DNA of 64,000 nucleotides. Origin: Niabella agricola (GTDB lineage Bacteria; Bacteroidota; Bacteroidia; Chitinophagales; Chitinophagaceae). The number at the start of each line of letters is the position of its first letter. Position 1 is the first letter of the stretch. Below the pieces are notes generated by a model. The model saw only the letters and a program-made list of their open reading frames with translations, was not told the DNA's origin and did not search any database. This document shows positions 7,907-16,878 of the stretch, one piece after another. The DNA lies in NCBI RefSeq assembly GCF_021538615.1, contig NZ_JAJHIZ010000003.1, positions 1,798,001-1,862,000 on the forward strand, in the 5' to 3' direction. Made by a program: the position numbers and the translations under genes.

Positions 7907-9820
7907 TTATTTTTTTGGTTTACTAACGGATGTTTTTAACAGCCAGTTCACCCAATCGCCTGCCGCTTTAAAATTCTCGTACTGCAACGGCAGCTTCCTG
8001 CCATCTACATACTCATTGTAAATCCAGGGATCACCCAGGGCGAAAACCGTTCCCTTCCCATACCGCGCCACCGCCATTGCCGTTATGTTGCCTGACCTTA
8101 GTACAGGTACGGCCGGTTTGTAAAGATTCAAAGAACTTATTTCCTTCAGATAAACATTTTTGGCATTTTTAAAAATTATATTACCCGGTTGGATGTTTAC
8201 CCGCCCCATTTCATAATCATTGTTCTTCACCATGAGCTGGTTGTCTTCATTAAACCGGATACCAAAGCGTTCCGCGAGGATATTGAGATGCTGAATATCG
8301 CAGTTACCGGCATCGTTTGCCAGCAGCACCAGCGTACCGCCCTTTTTTACCCAGTCTTCTATCTGAGCTGCCGATTGGTCGCTCATATAGTTAGGATGCG
8401 CCGTTTCTTTTTCAGTGTCCGGGTCCACAATGATATAAACAGCAGCATCTTTCAAATCAGCTGTATGAGGTGCTTGCTCAAGCGATTGTAACCGAGCACC
8501 CTGTTGCTCGAACAAACTTCCTAAAAAAGCATACCCCCCGTTTGACCGGTCGTTCCAGGTATAATGCCAGCGCTCCTGCTGCCCGCCGGCTCCCTTCCGC
8601 CATTCATTATTAAAGAAATTATCCAACAAGATCGTTTTGCCCTGTCCGTTTACCAGGCCGGGTATCATTTCAATTTCATTGGCTGCGAGGATAAAAGCCC
8701 CCATTCCTTTGGGATCGTTCTGCACCACTTTTTCCCGCATATAATAGTCGAAACTGCCATCCCGGTAGGGTTTTCCGCCCAGGCCAGACACCGATACCGT
8801 TCCTTCCAGGTTGGTAAAACCATTGCTCTTCGATAGCTTATAGCTCACCAGGCCGTTAAATGCCTTTTGTGCCGTTGCCTGATAGGCCGCCGCCAGGTAT
8901 CCTTTGCGGACACCCTTTGCCAGGGTGTAGGCCAGCATCGCTGTTGCGGATGATTCAGTATAGTTGGGTTTCCGTTTGGGCAGATCTACAATATCAAACC
9001 ACATCCCTGTTGCAGGATCCTGCACTTTTACAACGGCGGCAGCCAGCCGGCTGAGAATCCCGATCAATTCTTTCCTACCGGGATGATCCGGAGGAAAATA
9101 ATCCAGCGCATCTACCAGTGCCATCCCATACCAGCCCAGCGCCCGGCCCCAAAAATGGGGCGACACACCGGTTTTGGAATTCGCCCATTGCTGCTGTTTC
9201 GACTCATCGTAACCATGATAGAGCAATCCCGTTGCTGGATCCCGCGCATTCTTTTCCATCAGTACAAACTGCCGGGTTACATCATTGAAAATACTGTCTT
9301 CCCCGAAAACCTGTGCAAATTCTGCATAGAAAGGCTGTCCCATATACAAACCGTCCAGCCACATCTGGTAAGGATATACCTTTTTATGCCAAAAACCACC
9401 CCCAAGGGTACGGGGGTGGGTGCGTAATTGTTCTCTTAACTTTAATACAGCTTTTTTATACTTTTCTTTCCCTGTCACCCGGAAAAGCGTTAGCAATAAT
9501 TTTCCGTTATTTACATGGTCGATATTGTAGGTATCCGGCTCATAATCTTTGATGCTTCCATCTTCCTCCACGTAGTAATCCATGCTGTGTTGTATATAGT
9601 TGAACCATCGGGGGTCTCCGGTAGCTTGCCAGATGCCTTCGATCCCTTTCAGGATCACGCCCTGGTCATAACTCCATCGTGCCGGTTTGCCCGGAACCAC
9701 CGAAAAAGAATCCGGCCAGAGATGCATGGCGGTAAGCCCCATTCGCTGGGAATACGACTGGGCCTGCGAGGCCAGTTGCACCAAGAAAAAAGCGGTTAAA
9801 AGCAGGATGGATTTTCGCAT
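7907..9820 (-). CDS. Unsaturated rhamnogalacturonyl/galacturonyl hydrolase GH105 with C-terminal DUF4350-like domain
   Basis: Removes 4,5-unsaturated uronic acid from pectin oligosaccharides made by the lyases, feeding KduI. A signal peptide (cleavage near Ser-Gln-Ala-Gln) sends it to the periplasm. The alpha/alpha-barrel spans roughly 25-390, with DHVNNGK (Asp101) and WLDGLYMGQPF (Asp156) at the places of the two key aspartates of YteR-type enzymes. HGYD (202-205) and WGRALGW (224-230) are also typical. From about 400 to the end there is an extra domain (VYIIVDPDTEKE, IEDWVKKGGTLVLLAND) that looks like DUF4350, a ThuA/glutamine-amidotransferase-like fold. At 637 residues it is far longer than single-domain GH105 (about 380). 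GH88 is the main alternative. Confidence 0.88.
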   Translation of the reverse strand: MRKSILLLTAFFLVQLASQAQSYSQRMGLTAMHLWPDSFSVVPGKPARWSYDQGVILKGIEGIWQATGDPRWFNYIQHSMDYYVEEDGSIKDYEPDTYNIDHVNNGKLLLTLFRVTGKEKYKKAVLKLREQLRTHPRTLGGGFWHKKVYPYQMWLDGLYMGQPFYAEFAQVFGEDSIFNDVTRQFVLMEKNARDPATGLLYHGYDESKQQQWANSKTGVSPHFWGRALGWYGMALVDALDYFPPDHPGRKELIGILSRLAAAVVKVQDPATGMWFDIVDLPKRKPNYTESSATAMLAYTLAKGVRKGYLAAAYQATAQKAFNGLVSYKLSKSNGFTNLEGTVSVSGLGGKPYRDGSFDYYMREKVVQNDPKGMGAFILAANEIEMIPGLVNGQGKTILLDNFFNNEWRKGAGGQQERWHYTWNDRSNGGYAFLGSLFEQQGARLQSLEQAPHTADLKDAAVYIIVDPDTEKETAHPNYMSDQSAAQIEDWVKKGGTLVLLANDAGNCDIQHLNILAERFGIRFNEDNQLMVKNNDYEMGRVNIQPGNIIFKNAKNVYLKEISSLNLYKPAVPVLRSGNITAMAVARYGKGTVFALGDPWIYNEYVDGRKLPLQYENFKAAGDWVNWLLKTSVSKPKK

Positions 9821-9843
9821 GGAATGAGCACTGATTTAAATAT

Positions 9844-11487
9844 TTATTGAAAAGAAACAGCTTCCGCTGCTGCAGCTGCTGCCGTTTCCAGTTTTTTAAC
9901 GGTTTGATTGTAGCGGGTGTTGGTAAACCGGATGGCTTTGCTGCCCGACCCGCTTACCCGCAACAACAACCGGGAATCCGCTTTATATGTGAACCGGTCG
10001 AATGCGATGTCCTTTGCGTTGATCAGATCAATCACCGGATCGGTGTCTTCTGAAAGCACTTTTATATATTCAAACCGGATTCCAGCGGCTTCCTGGATGC
10101 TGATGCCTTGCCGGGCCTGGAAGACCGCATTACGGATGCTGATGTTTTTCACCGGCATTTCCGGTAATCCCCTCATGAAAACAGCACGCTGCGCCCCGTT
10201 TACATACACATTGCGGATGTCGATGTTCCGGAACTGCGGGGTCGTTTCATCCACCGGCAGGGTCTCTGCTTTTGGCAGCGTCCGTTTTTCTCCCTCCAAA
10301 GGCACGGGGTCCTTTGCCATATAATACATATCAAACAGGATCGCATCTCCCGGAATATCTTTCATATAAATATCCCTGATAAAAATATTTTCTACTATTC
10401 CACCCCGTCCTCTTGTGGTTTTGAAACGCAGGCCGATATCAGCACCCACGAACGTACAATTATTTACGTATACATTGTTGACGCCACCGCTCATTTCACT
10501 GCCTACTACAAAACCACCGTGAGAGGCATATACGGTACATCCGCTGATTACGACATCTTTTGTGGGCACCCCCCGCCGGCGTCCGTCCGCATCACGTCCG
10601 CTCTTCATACAAAGCGCGTCATCGCCTACGTCGAACACGCTGTTTTCTATCCGTACATTGCTGCAGCTTTCCAGGTCGATGCCATCACCATTCTGGGCAT
10701 ACCAGGGGTTTTTTACGAATACGTTCCGTACGGTAATGTTCCGGCTCATCAGGGGGTGCAGGCACCAGGCCGGAGAGTTCTGAAACGTAACGCCTTCCAG
10801 CAGTACGCCGTCGCAGGAGGTCAGCACCAGCAGGTTGGGCCTGAAAAAATCCTTTACTGATGTATAAAACGCTTCGGTTTTGTCCGGACTGATCCGTCCC
10901 GGGTCTTTCAGTGCATCTCCGCGGGCATAGCTCTCAGAAGGCATCCACATACGGCCATCCTTACTCAGCACACCGCCGGAGGCCACTCTTTTTTTCCATT
11001 GTGATTCTGTGAGCTTATCCTTTTTCACCGCCCGCCAGGCGTCGCCGTTGCCGTCAACAATGCCTTTTCCGGTAATGGCGATGTTCCGGGCATTTTCTGC
11101 AGATATGGGCGACTGGTTACGCATCTGCGGAAAGCCTTCCCAATTGGCTTCTACCAGGGCATATTGCGATTTATCCGATGTAAACAGCAGGGTCGCTCCC
11201 GCAGCCAGGTTCAGGTTTACGCCCGACTTTAATACAATAGGACCCGTAAGCCACAGACCGGCCGGTACCTGTACGATTCCGCCTCCTTTTTGAGAGCAGG
11301 CGTCAATAGCGGCCTGAATACTTTTGGTATTGAGTACATAACCGTCGGGAACGGCTCCGTAGCTTGTGATCCGGTAAATACTTTTACCAAAATGCGGCTC
11401 CCGCACTGTTGGCAATTTCCATTCCTGCTGGGCCTGCAACTGCATCCCGATCAACAACAAAAAGCAATATAAACTGTTTTTTAACAT
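9844..11487 (-). CDS. Polygalacturonase (glycoside hydrolase family 28)
   Basis: Hydrolyses alpha-1,4-galacturonan in the periplasm or at the surface. I start it at the ATG at 11487, which gives a clean signal peptide (MLKNSLYCFLLLIG ending LQAQ); the frame is open a little further to a TTG at 11505. The parallel beta-helix carries the GH28 catalytic set: NGDGIDLESCSNV, DVGDDALCMKSG with its Asp pair, SHGGFVVGSEMSGGV in place of the GHG motif, and LRFKTTRGRGG in place of RIK. The residues needed for catalysis are present. Length is 547 residues, usual for Bacteroidota exo-acting GH28. A LacI-like site lies about 95 bp upstream. Confidence 0.93.
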   Translation of the reverse strand: MLKNSLYCFLLLIGMQLQAQQEWKLPTVREPHFGKSIYRITSYGAVPDGYVLNTKSIQAAIDACSQKGGGIVQVPAGLWLTGPIVLKSGVNLNLAAGATLLFTSDKSQYALVEANWEGFPQMRNQSPISAENARNIAITGKGIVDGNGDAWRAVKKDKLTESQWKKRVASGGVLSKDGRMWMPSESYARGDALKDPGRISPDKTEAFYTSVKDFFRPNLLVLTSCDGVLLEGVTFQNSPAWCLHPLMSRNITVRNVFVKNPWYAQNGDGIDLESCSNVRIENSVFDVGDDALCMKSGRDADGRRRGVPTKDVVISGCTVYASHGGFVVGSEMSGGVNNVYVNNCTFVGADIGLRFKTTRGRGGIVENIFIRDIYMKDIPGDAILFDMYYMAKDPVPLEGEKRTLPKAETLPVDETTPQFRNIDIRNVYVNGAQRAVFMRGLPEMPVKNISIRNAVFQARQGISIQEAAGIRFEYIKVLSEDTDPVIDLINAKDIAFDRFTYKADSRLLLRVSGSGSKAIRFTNTRYNQTVKKLETAAAAAAEAVSFQ

Positions 11488-11581
11488 CCGCAATCCTATT
11501 TTCAATTGAAGACAAGCTACGCTGGGGCGCCAAGTTAAGCCGAATTCATTGGGTGCGGAAGGGATTCCGGCTTTTTATTTA

Positions 11582-11595
11582 CGCAAACGTTATCA
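11582..11595. promoter_or_regulatory. Candidate LacI-type operator upstream of the GH28 gene
   Basis: CGCAAACGTTATCA matches 8 of the 10 fixed positions of the LacI-family pattern TGNAANCGNTTNCA. It lies in the 139-bp gap between GH43 and GH28, the longest gap inside the operon, so an internal regulated promoter is possible. It also shares 11 of 14 bases with a site at 27068-27081 in the main promoter region. Confidence 0.35.
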
Positions 11596-11626
11596 TGATC
11601 CACGAGTGATAAAAGACCTGATAACA

Positions 11627-13252
11627 CTACTTTGTAACCCGGAACCAATCCAGGTCCACGAATCCTGCATCGTTGGTTTTTACAGGACTGGTGATATAGC
11701 ACCCCATCTTAATACCGATCCATTTTCCCGGAACGGCTTTTACCCGGCTTCCCGCTGTTTTAAATACACGGCCATCTGTACTGTAACTGAATTGATAAGT
11801 AGTATCTGTATAAAACTGCATCCGCAGGTATACGGTATGGTCGTCCAGCCGGGCCACTTCCGTTTCGGTTTCCGGCTGGCCTTTGTCTGCGTTTTCGCAA
11901 AAGGTGGTTACGATATACAACCCGTCTTTCTTTTTCTTAACGGCGATGCCCGCATAATTCAGTGCCATAGTGGTTAAACCGGCTTTCTCTCCTATTATCT
12001 TTTCATTGGGTATAAACTGCATTTTAGCGGTGGCGGTAAACGCATCCCCGGGGAATTTCTGCAACAGCAGGTTGGGTAGATCCCAAAGGTTCTTTACCTC
12101 CGGAGGCAGCGGTTGCGCAAACAGGCGGAGCACACCTTTCGAGGGATACATAAAACTCCAGGCAGCTGCGGGATTGGCCTGCCATTGCCATTGCAACCCG
12201 GTATCCAAATCATTAAATTCATCCGTTTCCTGCGGTGTTTGTAGTATACCACCTTTTAATAAGGGCTTTTTGTAAACCAACACCGGATTTCCTATGCCGT
12301 CATTGTCTGTATCGGTTCCGATCACCGGCCAGTTATCGTTCCATTTCATCGGCTGCAGGTGCACTACCCGTCCAATGGCTCCCTTATCCTGAAAATGCAG
12401 GAACCAGTCTGTACCATCCTTTGTATCGACCCAGGCACCCTGATGCGGACCGTTGATGGGCGTATTTCCCTGTTCCATTACCACTTTCCGTTCATAGGGG
12501 CCGTAGATATTTTTACTGCGCAATACCAGCTGCCATCCCGTTGCTACACCGCCGGCAGGAGCAAAAATGTAGTAGTACCCATTCCGCTTGTAGCATTTGG
12601 GACCTTCGAGCGTGGGGTCTTGCCCGTGCCCATCGAAAACGATTCGACCCGCTGTAATGGTACGGGTACCTTCCGCGTTCATCTCCTTTACCACCAGAAT
12701 GCTTTTTATACCGGCCCTGCTGCCGGCATAGGCGTGCACGAGGTATACTTTTCCATCGGCATCCCAAAGTGGACAGGGATCAATTAAACCACTGCCTGCT
12801 TCTACCAGCACCGGTTCGCTCCAGGGACCGGTGATATGCTTTGACCTGATCATATAAATTCCGAAATCCGGATCGGGATAATAGATAAAAAATTCATTTT
12901 TATGATAGCGGATGGAGGGTGCCCAAACACCGTTCCCGTGTTGTGTTTTTGCAAACACGTCATAAGGCGGCTGTCGTTTCAGGGCATGCCCGATCAGTTT
13001 CCAGTTTACCAGGTCGCGCGAATGCAGGATCGGCAGGCCCGGAACGGCGTCAAAACTGGAAGCCGTCATGTAAAAATCATCGCCTACGCGGATTGCATCC
13101 GGATCAGAATAATCGGCGTTAATGACCGGGTTGGTATAGGTACCATTGCCGTTATCCGGCCGCCATACCTGCGATATATTGGTTTGCCGCTGGGCACCAG
13201 ACGCAGCGGCGGTCATGCACCCGATCAAAAAAGCGATCACTTTATTTGTCAT
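11627..13252 (-). CDS. Glycoside hydrolase family 43 (probably subfamily 12) with C-terminal beta-sandwich
   Basis: Probable alpha-arabinofuranosidase or beta-xylosidase acting on pectin side chains. The ATG at 13252 gives a signal peptide (MTNKVIAFLIGCMTAAASGAQ); the longer frame upstream lacks one. The five-bladed propeller shows all three GH43 acids: Asp in NADYSDPDAIR (near 45), Asp in SGLIDPCPLWDADGKVYL (near 160), and Glu in DPTLEGPKCYKRNGYYY (near 217). After about residue 330 comes a concanavalin-like domain of the beta-xylosidase C-terminal type (LWDLPNLLLQKFPGDAFTAT). Length is 541 residues. It is the only side-chain enzyme among the homogalacturonan enzymes here. Confidence 0.85.
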   Translation of the reverse strand: MTNKVIAFLIGCMTAAASGAQRQTNISQVWRPDNGNGTYTNPVINADYSDPDAIRVGDDFYMTASSFDAVPGLPILHSRDLVNWKLIGHALKRQPPYDVFAKTQHGNGVWAPSIRYHKNEFFIYYPDPDFGIYMIRSKHITGPWSEPVLVEAGSGLIDPCPLWDADGKVYLVHAYAGSRAGIKSILVVKEMNAEGTRTITAGRIVFDGHGQDPTLEGPKCYKRNGYYYIFAPAGGVATGWQLVLRSKNIYGPYERKVVMEQGNTPINGPHQGAWVDTKDGTDWFLHFQDKGAIGRVVHLQPMKWNDNWPVIGTDTDNDGIGNPVLVYKKPLLKGGILQTPQETDEFNDLDTGLQWQWQANPAAAWSFMYPSKGVLRLFAQPLPPEVKNLWDLPNLLLQKFPGDAFTATAKMQFIPNEKIIGEKAGLTTMALNYAGIAVKKKKDGLYIVTTFCENADKGQPETETEVARLDDHTVYLRMQFYTDTTYQFSYSTDGRVFKTAGSRVKAVPGKWIGIKMGCYITSPVKTNDAGFVDLDWFRVTK

Positions 13253-13344
13253 AATTACAATTATAATATTTTTATTGCAAACAGCGCAACGCATACTCCC
13301 ATGTTGTTGTGCAGCCGCACGAACAATGGCCCGCAACTGCGCCC

Positions 13345-14301
13345 CTACTCCACCTGCCACCCGTTGAAGATTCTTTTTAAAGTATAGGCTGCGGCCTGCT
13401 TGGCAGTTAACCGGTGCGACCAGTTCACACGCGCTTTCCCGCCAGCGCCCTTGCCTGTTGAACGATATTCCCCGTAAAAAGCGGTTCTTTCATTGGTGGC
13501 TTTATCCCAGTTATGCCAACCTTCGGGCTTCACCACCCCGCTCATGTCGCAATCAATAAATACGGTTTTAGCATAGGGGCGCCAGGGGCGGCCCAGATAA
13601 AATGAAGCCGGCGGTGCATCCCCGGCAATCCGGCATTTCATAAAAATGTACCCGTATGCTGAAGTATCGGGTGTACTGGCGGCAGTAAAATACCCTCCGT
13701 TTTTCCCGTATATGCGGCATTCATCAAACACGGCAGTGGATGATCCGAAGATAAAATCCACCGTTCCTTCGATATCGCAGTTTTTATAATATTGCCGGCT
13801 GGCCGCGCCATAACCGTACGTATACAGGGTGTCCTGGAAACCCCGGAATTTACAGTTGATGAATTGAACCCGGTCGGATGCCACGCGTACTGCTACCGCC
13901 TGTCCTACGGGTCCGGCACTATTTTCAAAAGTGATGTTCTCAGCGGTAAAATCATCTCCATGTATAAAAAATGAAGCGCTGCCGCTGGTGCCGATGTCTT
14001 CGCCAAACCGGTTCTTTTTTCCGGCATAATCATCATAGGTAAGGATGACTTTATCCACTTCCTGGCCCACCAGTTTTACATTGGTTTTGGTAGGCGGCAA
14101 CATAAGCTTTTCCTTATACACCCCGTTTTTTATGTAAATAACGGTTTGCGCTTTTCGAAGGTCAGGAACGGCATTGATCGCCTCCTGTACGGTTTTAAAA
14201 TTACCACTGCCATCGGGTGCTACCACAAAATCGGGGTCCCGGGCCCATGCTTCCGGCATGGCCAGCAATAAAATGGCCAGGATCAAAAACCGTGGACGCA
14301 T
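13345..14301 (-). CDS. Pectin methylesterase (CE8), copy 1
   Basis: Removes methyl esters from homogalacturonan. The beta-helix CE8 signatures are intact: DGSGNFKTVQEAINAVP at the start, QDTLYTYG with the first catalytic Asp, EGTVDFIFGSSTAVF with the second, and YLGRPWRPYAKTVF with the substrate-binding Arg. I start it at the ATG at 14301, which overlaps the TAA of the preceding CE8 gene by one base (TAATG) and puts a signal peptide directly at the N-terminus (MRPRFLILAILLLAM). This gives 318 residues. Tight coupling with copy 2 suggests they are made together. Confidence 0.93.
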   Translation of the reverse strand: MRPRFLILAILLLAMPEAWARDPDFVVAPDGSGNFKTVQEAINAVPDLRKAQTVIYIKNGVYKEKLMLPPTKTNVKLVGQEVDKVILTYDDYAGKKNRFGEDIGTSGSASFFIHGDDFTAENITFENSAGPVGQAVAVRVASDRVQFINCKFRGFQDTLYTYGYGAASRQYYKNCDIEGTVDFIFGSSTAVFDECRIYGKNGGYFTAASTPDTSAYGYIFMKCRIAGDAPPASFYLGRPWRPYAKTVFIDCDMSGVVKPEGWHNWDKATNERTAFYGEYRSTGKGAGGKARVNWSHRLTAKQAAAYTLKRIFNGWQVE

Positions 14302-15341
14302 TACTTTTTTCCCGGCCATAAAAAGGGTTTTAAGTTGGTTTGTTTCAACCAGTCTTTTTCGCCCGGAAGACCGGCATTGGCTGCGGAAAAAATATGTTCC
14401 GGGGTGTAGAGCACCGCTTCTTTATCCGTCAGCTGCCGGCTCCAGGCTGCACGTTCGGCGGGCCGGGCACCGGCTCCCGTGTTTTTATACTCCGCATACC
14501 AAACAGTTTTTTCATTTTCGATATTTCCCCAATTATGCCAGCCGGCGGCCGTGATCTGTTCCGGCAGTTCGCAGCGCAGGAATACGGTTTTTGCATGCGC
14601 CCGCCAGGGACGGCCCAGGTACACTTTTGTCGCTTCCGGTACGGCGGTTATCCTGCAATCTAAAAATACAAACCCGAACTGCTTACCCGGTGTGGTACTG
14701 GCTGCTGTAATGTATGAGTTTGTTTTTTCTTTAATGGTGCAGTGCTGAAACACGGCGGTTGCCGGGCCAAAAATAAAGTCGGTGGTCCCTTCAATATAAC
14801 AATCCGCAAAAAGTTGGCGGGCAGTTTCTCCCGCTGCAAAAATGGTATCCTGGTCTCCCAGGAATTTACAGTTTCTAAATACTGCTTTGTCCGCATCCAC
14901 GTACAGGGCCACCGCCTGCCCCACCCGGCCTGCGGTATTGGCAAACGTAATGTTCTGCGCGTAAAAACGGTTGCCGGAGATTTTTGCCGTAAAGGAGGTG
15001 AAGGTTGTTAATTTTCCACGCCCGGAATAGTCGTTGAAGGTGATAATGGTACTGTCTGCATGCTCCCCGATAAAATTCACATCGGTGTTATTGGCGGGAA
15101 GTTCGATCTTTTCGTTATAGACACCGTTCTTTATATACAGCGTGATGGGTGCCAGCGGGTATACCCGCATCGCATCAATGGCGTCCTGTATGTATTTAAA
15201 ATCGCCGCTGCCATCCTTTGCCACGGTAAAGGTATACTTGTATTGCTTCGGATTGGCCGTTTGAGCAGTGCCCTTCTTTACTACTGTCGTTACTAAAAAC
15301 CACAGGCAAAGGCGCATCAGCTGTTTTATATATAATTTCAT
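14301..15341 (-). CDS. Pectin methylesterase (CE8), copy 2
   Basis: Second CE8 esterase, 346 residues from the ATG at 15341; a TTG at 15359 would add six residues. A signal peptide leads to KKGTAQ. The CE8 motifs are present: DGSGDFKYIQDAID, GDQDTIFAAG, EGTTDFIFGPATAVF and YLGRPWRAHAKTVFL, with both catalytic Asp and the Arg in place. It is clearly divergent from copy 1, so this is not a recent duplication, and the two may prefer different methylation patterns. It starts just 20 bp after the PL1 lyase gene and ends in the one-base overlap with copy 1. Confidence 0.93.
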   Translation of the reverse strand: MKLYIKQLMRLCLWFLVTTVVKKGTAQTANPKQYKYTFTVAKDGSGDFKYIQDAIDAMRVYPLAPITLYIKNGVYNEKIELPANNTDVNFIGEHADSTIITFNDYSGRGKLTTFTSFTAKISGNRFYAQNITFANTAGRVGQAVALYVDADKAVFRNCKFLGDQDTIFAAGETARQLFADCYIEGTTDFIFGPATAVFQHCTIKEKTNSYITAASTTPGKQFGFVFLDCRITAVPEATKVYLGRPWRAHAKTVFLRCELPEQITAAGWHNWGNIENEKTVWYAEYKNTGAGARPAERAAWSRQLTDKEAVLYTPEHIFSAANAGLPGEKDWLKQTNLKPFLWPGKK

Positions 15342-15361
15342 CCCATTTCTTTTTTTCAAAT

Positions 15362-16828
15362 TTAGTACAAACCCGTAGCCAGACTGTTGATATACACTTC
15401 CACGTTGGTATACCCGGTACTTAGTGTATACTTTTTTCCATCTGAAATATCATTTGGATTCAATCCCTTTGCTTTTTCCCAATCATCGGGCATGCCATCC
15501 TTATCCGTGTCGGCAGGAGCCGTTCCTGTTTGCAGGGCGGGCCAGGCATTAACGGTAAGCGCAAATTCGGTACCATGCGGAAAGCCTCCCTGTACATCAA
15601 TGATGCGTCCCGTACTATTCTGTACATCTGATATGATGCGGGCATCCAGCGTATCTCTTTGAGGCTTCACACAACCGGCCTTTTGTAATACTAGAGTGTA
15701 AGCCTCTGCTGCGGTGTGGGTAACGATTGTTTCTACGGGGAAAGGTGTGGCTCTTTTTGCTTTTACCGTGTCGGACAGTTTGCCACTTTTCATGCTTGCC
15801 CCCAGCCAGTTATTGGAGGTATTGGCTGCAGAACTTGTAATATAATTTCCGTTAAGATAGTACTGCGCATAAGGGTATTGATCTGACGAGTCGATAGCCA
15901 CGATCTGCGTTTTGCGACTGGTCGTGGAAGGTCCGGGCTTGAGGTAGTTATTGACCATATTGTAATACCCTCCTTCTCCGCCATATATATTATTGATGCC
16001 CCAGTTATAGATCAGGTTGTTCCGGAAGTCGGCCAGTTCCGCACCCACTGTTGCAGGAGTATAAGTGCTTACGCCTGCAAACCGTGGCATCCGGTTTCGG
16101 CAATGTGCTATTAAATTGTGATGAAAGGAGCCATGTTTAGATCCCCATATGCCCCCATATCCGTGCTGTTCATAATCCGCATCCCCCGTTTCAAAATGAT
16201 AGGAATAATTGAGCGGTTCCGAAACAATATTCCATTGCAGCGTCAAGCTATCGCCCCGGTAGATGGTCAATGCCTCGTCGCTGCTCCAGCTTACACTGCA
16301 ATGATCGATGATGATATGTTTATTGCCCAGGTTGCCCAGCGCATCATCGCCGCCACTGCCGTCCACCATGCCTTTGTTCTGATAGCGGTCGCCCATACGG
16401 AAGCGCATAAAACGGATGATCACATTATCACCACTGATCACTACCGGATGATCGGCCACGCAAATACCATCGCCCGGAGCCGTTTGCCCGGCAATAGTGG
16501 TATTGGCACCGATGTTGAGTTTCGATAAAAGGCGGATGGTTCCCGCTATGCGAAAAATCACAATTTTAGCCGCCGTTCCTTTAACGGCTTCACGCAGACT
16601 GCCGGTTCCGGCGTCGTTCAGATTTGTAACTTCTATTACAACGCCGCTACGCCCACCCGTCGCATATTTTCCAAAACCTTCTGCCCCGGGAAAGGCATAA
16701 CCGGTTTCGCTTACAGGTGTTGGGGCACCCGTGGTAACGGGATCCGGATCTTTACCGGGTACAGGCGTGTTGCTTTTTGAACACGCCATGACAGGCATGG
16801 CCAATACGAGCAATAAAAAAAATTTCAT
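15362..16828 (-). CDS. Pectate lyase, polysaccharide lyase family 1, lipoprotein (copy 1)
   Basis: Cuts demethylated homogalacturonan by beta-elimination, leaving 4,5-unsaturated ends. Started at the ATG at 16828, it has a lipoprotein signal with a lipobox ending VMAC, followed by a Pro/Asp/Thr linker. The catalytic beta-helix begins with FPGAEGFGKYATGGR and shows IAGQTAPGDGICV, IIIDHCSVSWSSDEALT and FHHNLIAHCRNRMPRF, the conserved PL1 segments with the Ca-site acids and the catalytic Arg region. Near the C-terminus DTDKDGMPDDWEKAKGL is a Ca-binding thrombospondin type 3-like repeat. Length is 488 residues. Lipidation suggests it sits at the outer membrane with SusCD. Confidence 0.92.
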   Translation of the reverse strand: MKFFLLLVLAMPVMACSKSNTPVPGKDPDPVTTGAPTPVSETGYAFPGAEGFGKYATGGRSGVVIEVTNLNDAGTGSLREAVKGTAAKIVIFRIAGTIRLLSKLNIGANTTIAGQTAPGDGICVADHPVVISGDNVIIRFMRFRMGDRYQNKGMVDGSGGDDALGNLGNKHIIIDHCSVSWSSDEALTIYRGDSLTLQWNIVSEPLNYSYHFETGDADYEQHGYGGIWGSKHGSFHHNLIAHCRNRMPRFAGVSTYTPATVGAELADFRNNLIYNWGINNIYGGEGGYYNMVNNYLKPGPSTTSRKTQIVAIDSSDQYPYAQYYLNGNYITSSAANTSNNWLGASMKSGKLSDTVKAKRATPFPVETIVTHTAAEAYTLVLQKAGCVKPQRDTLDARIISDVQNSTGRIIDVQGGFPHGTEFALTVNAWPALQTGTAPADTDKDGMPDDWEKAKGLNPNDISDGKKYTLSTGYTNVEVYINSLATGLY

Positions 16829-16878
16829 AGTTGATGCTTTTAACATTAATGAAGCGAACAAGCGCTTCCGGTGTATGA

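Noticed and set aside
11506..11626. Hairpin-like AAGCCG...CGGCTTTTT between GH28 and GH43
   Set aside because: The T-run is on the plus strand, opposite to transcription of both genes, so it would not terminate the operon; the stem is also imperfect.
13345..15341. Recent duplication of adjacent CE8 genes
   Set aside because: The two proteins share only the family motifs and differ widely elsewhere, so the duplication is old.
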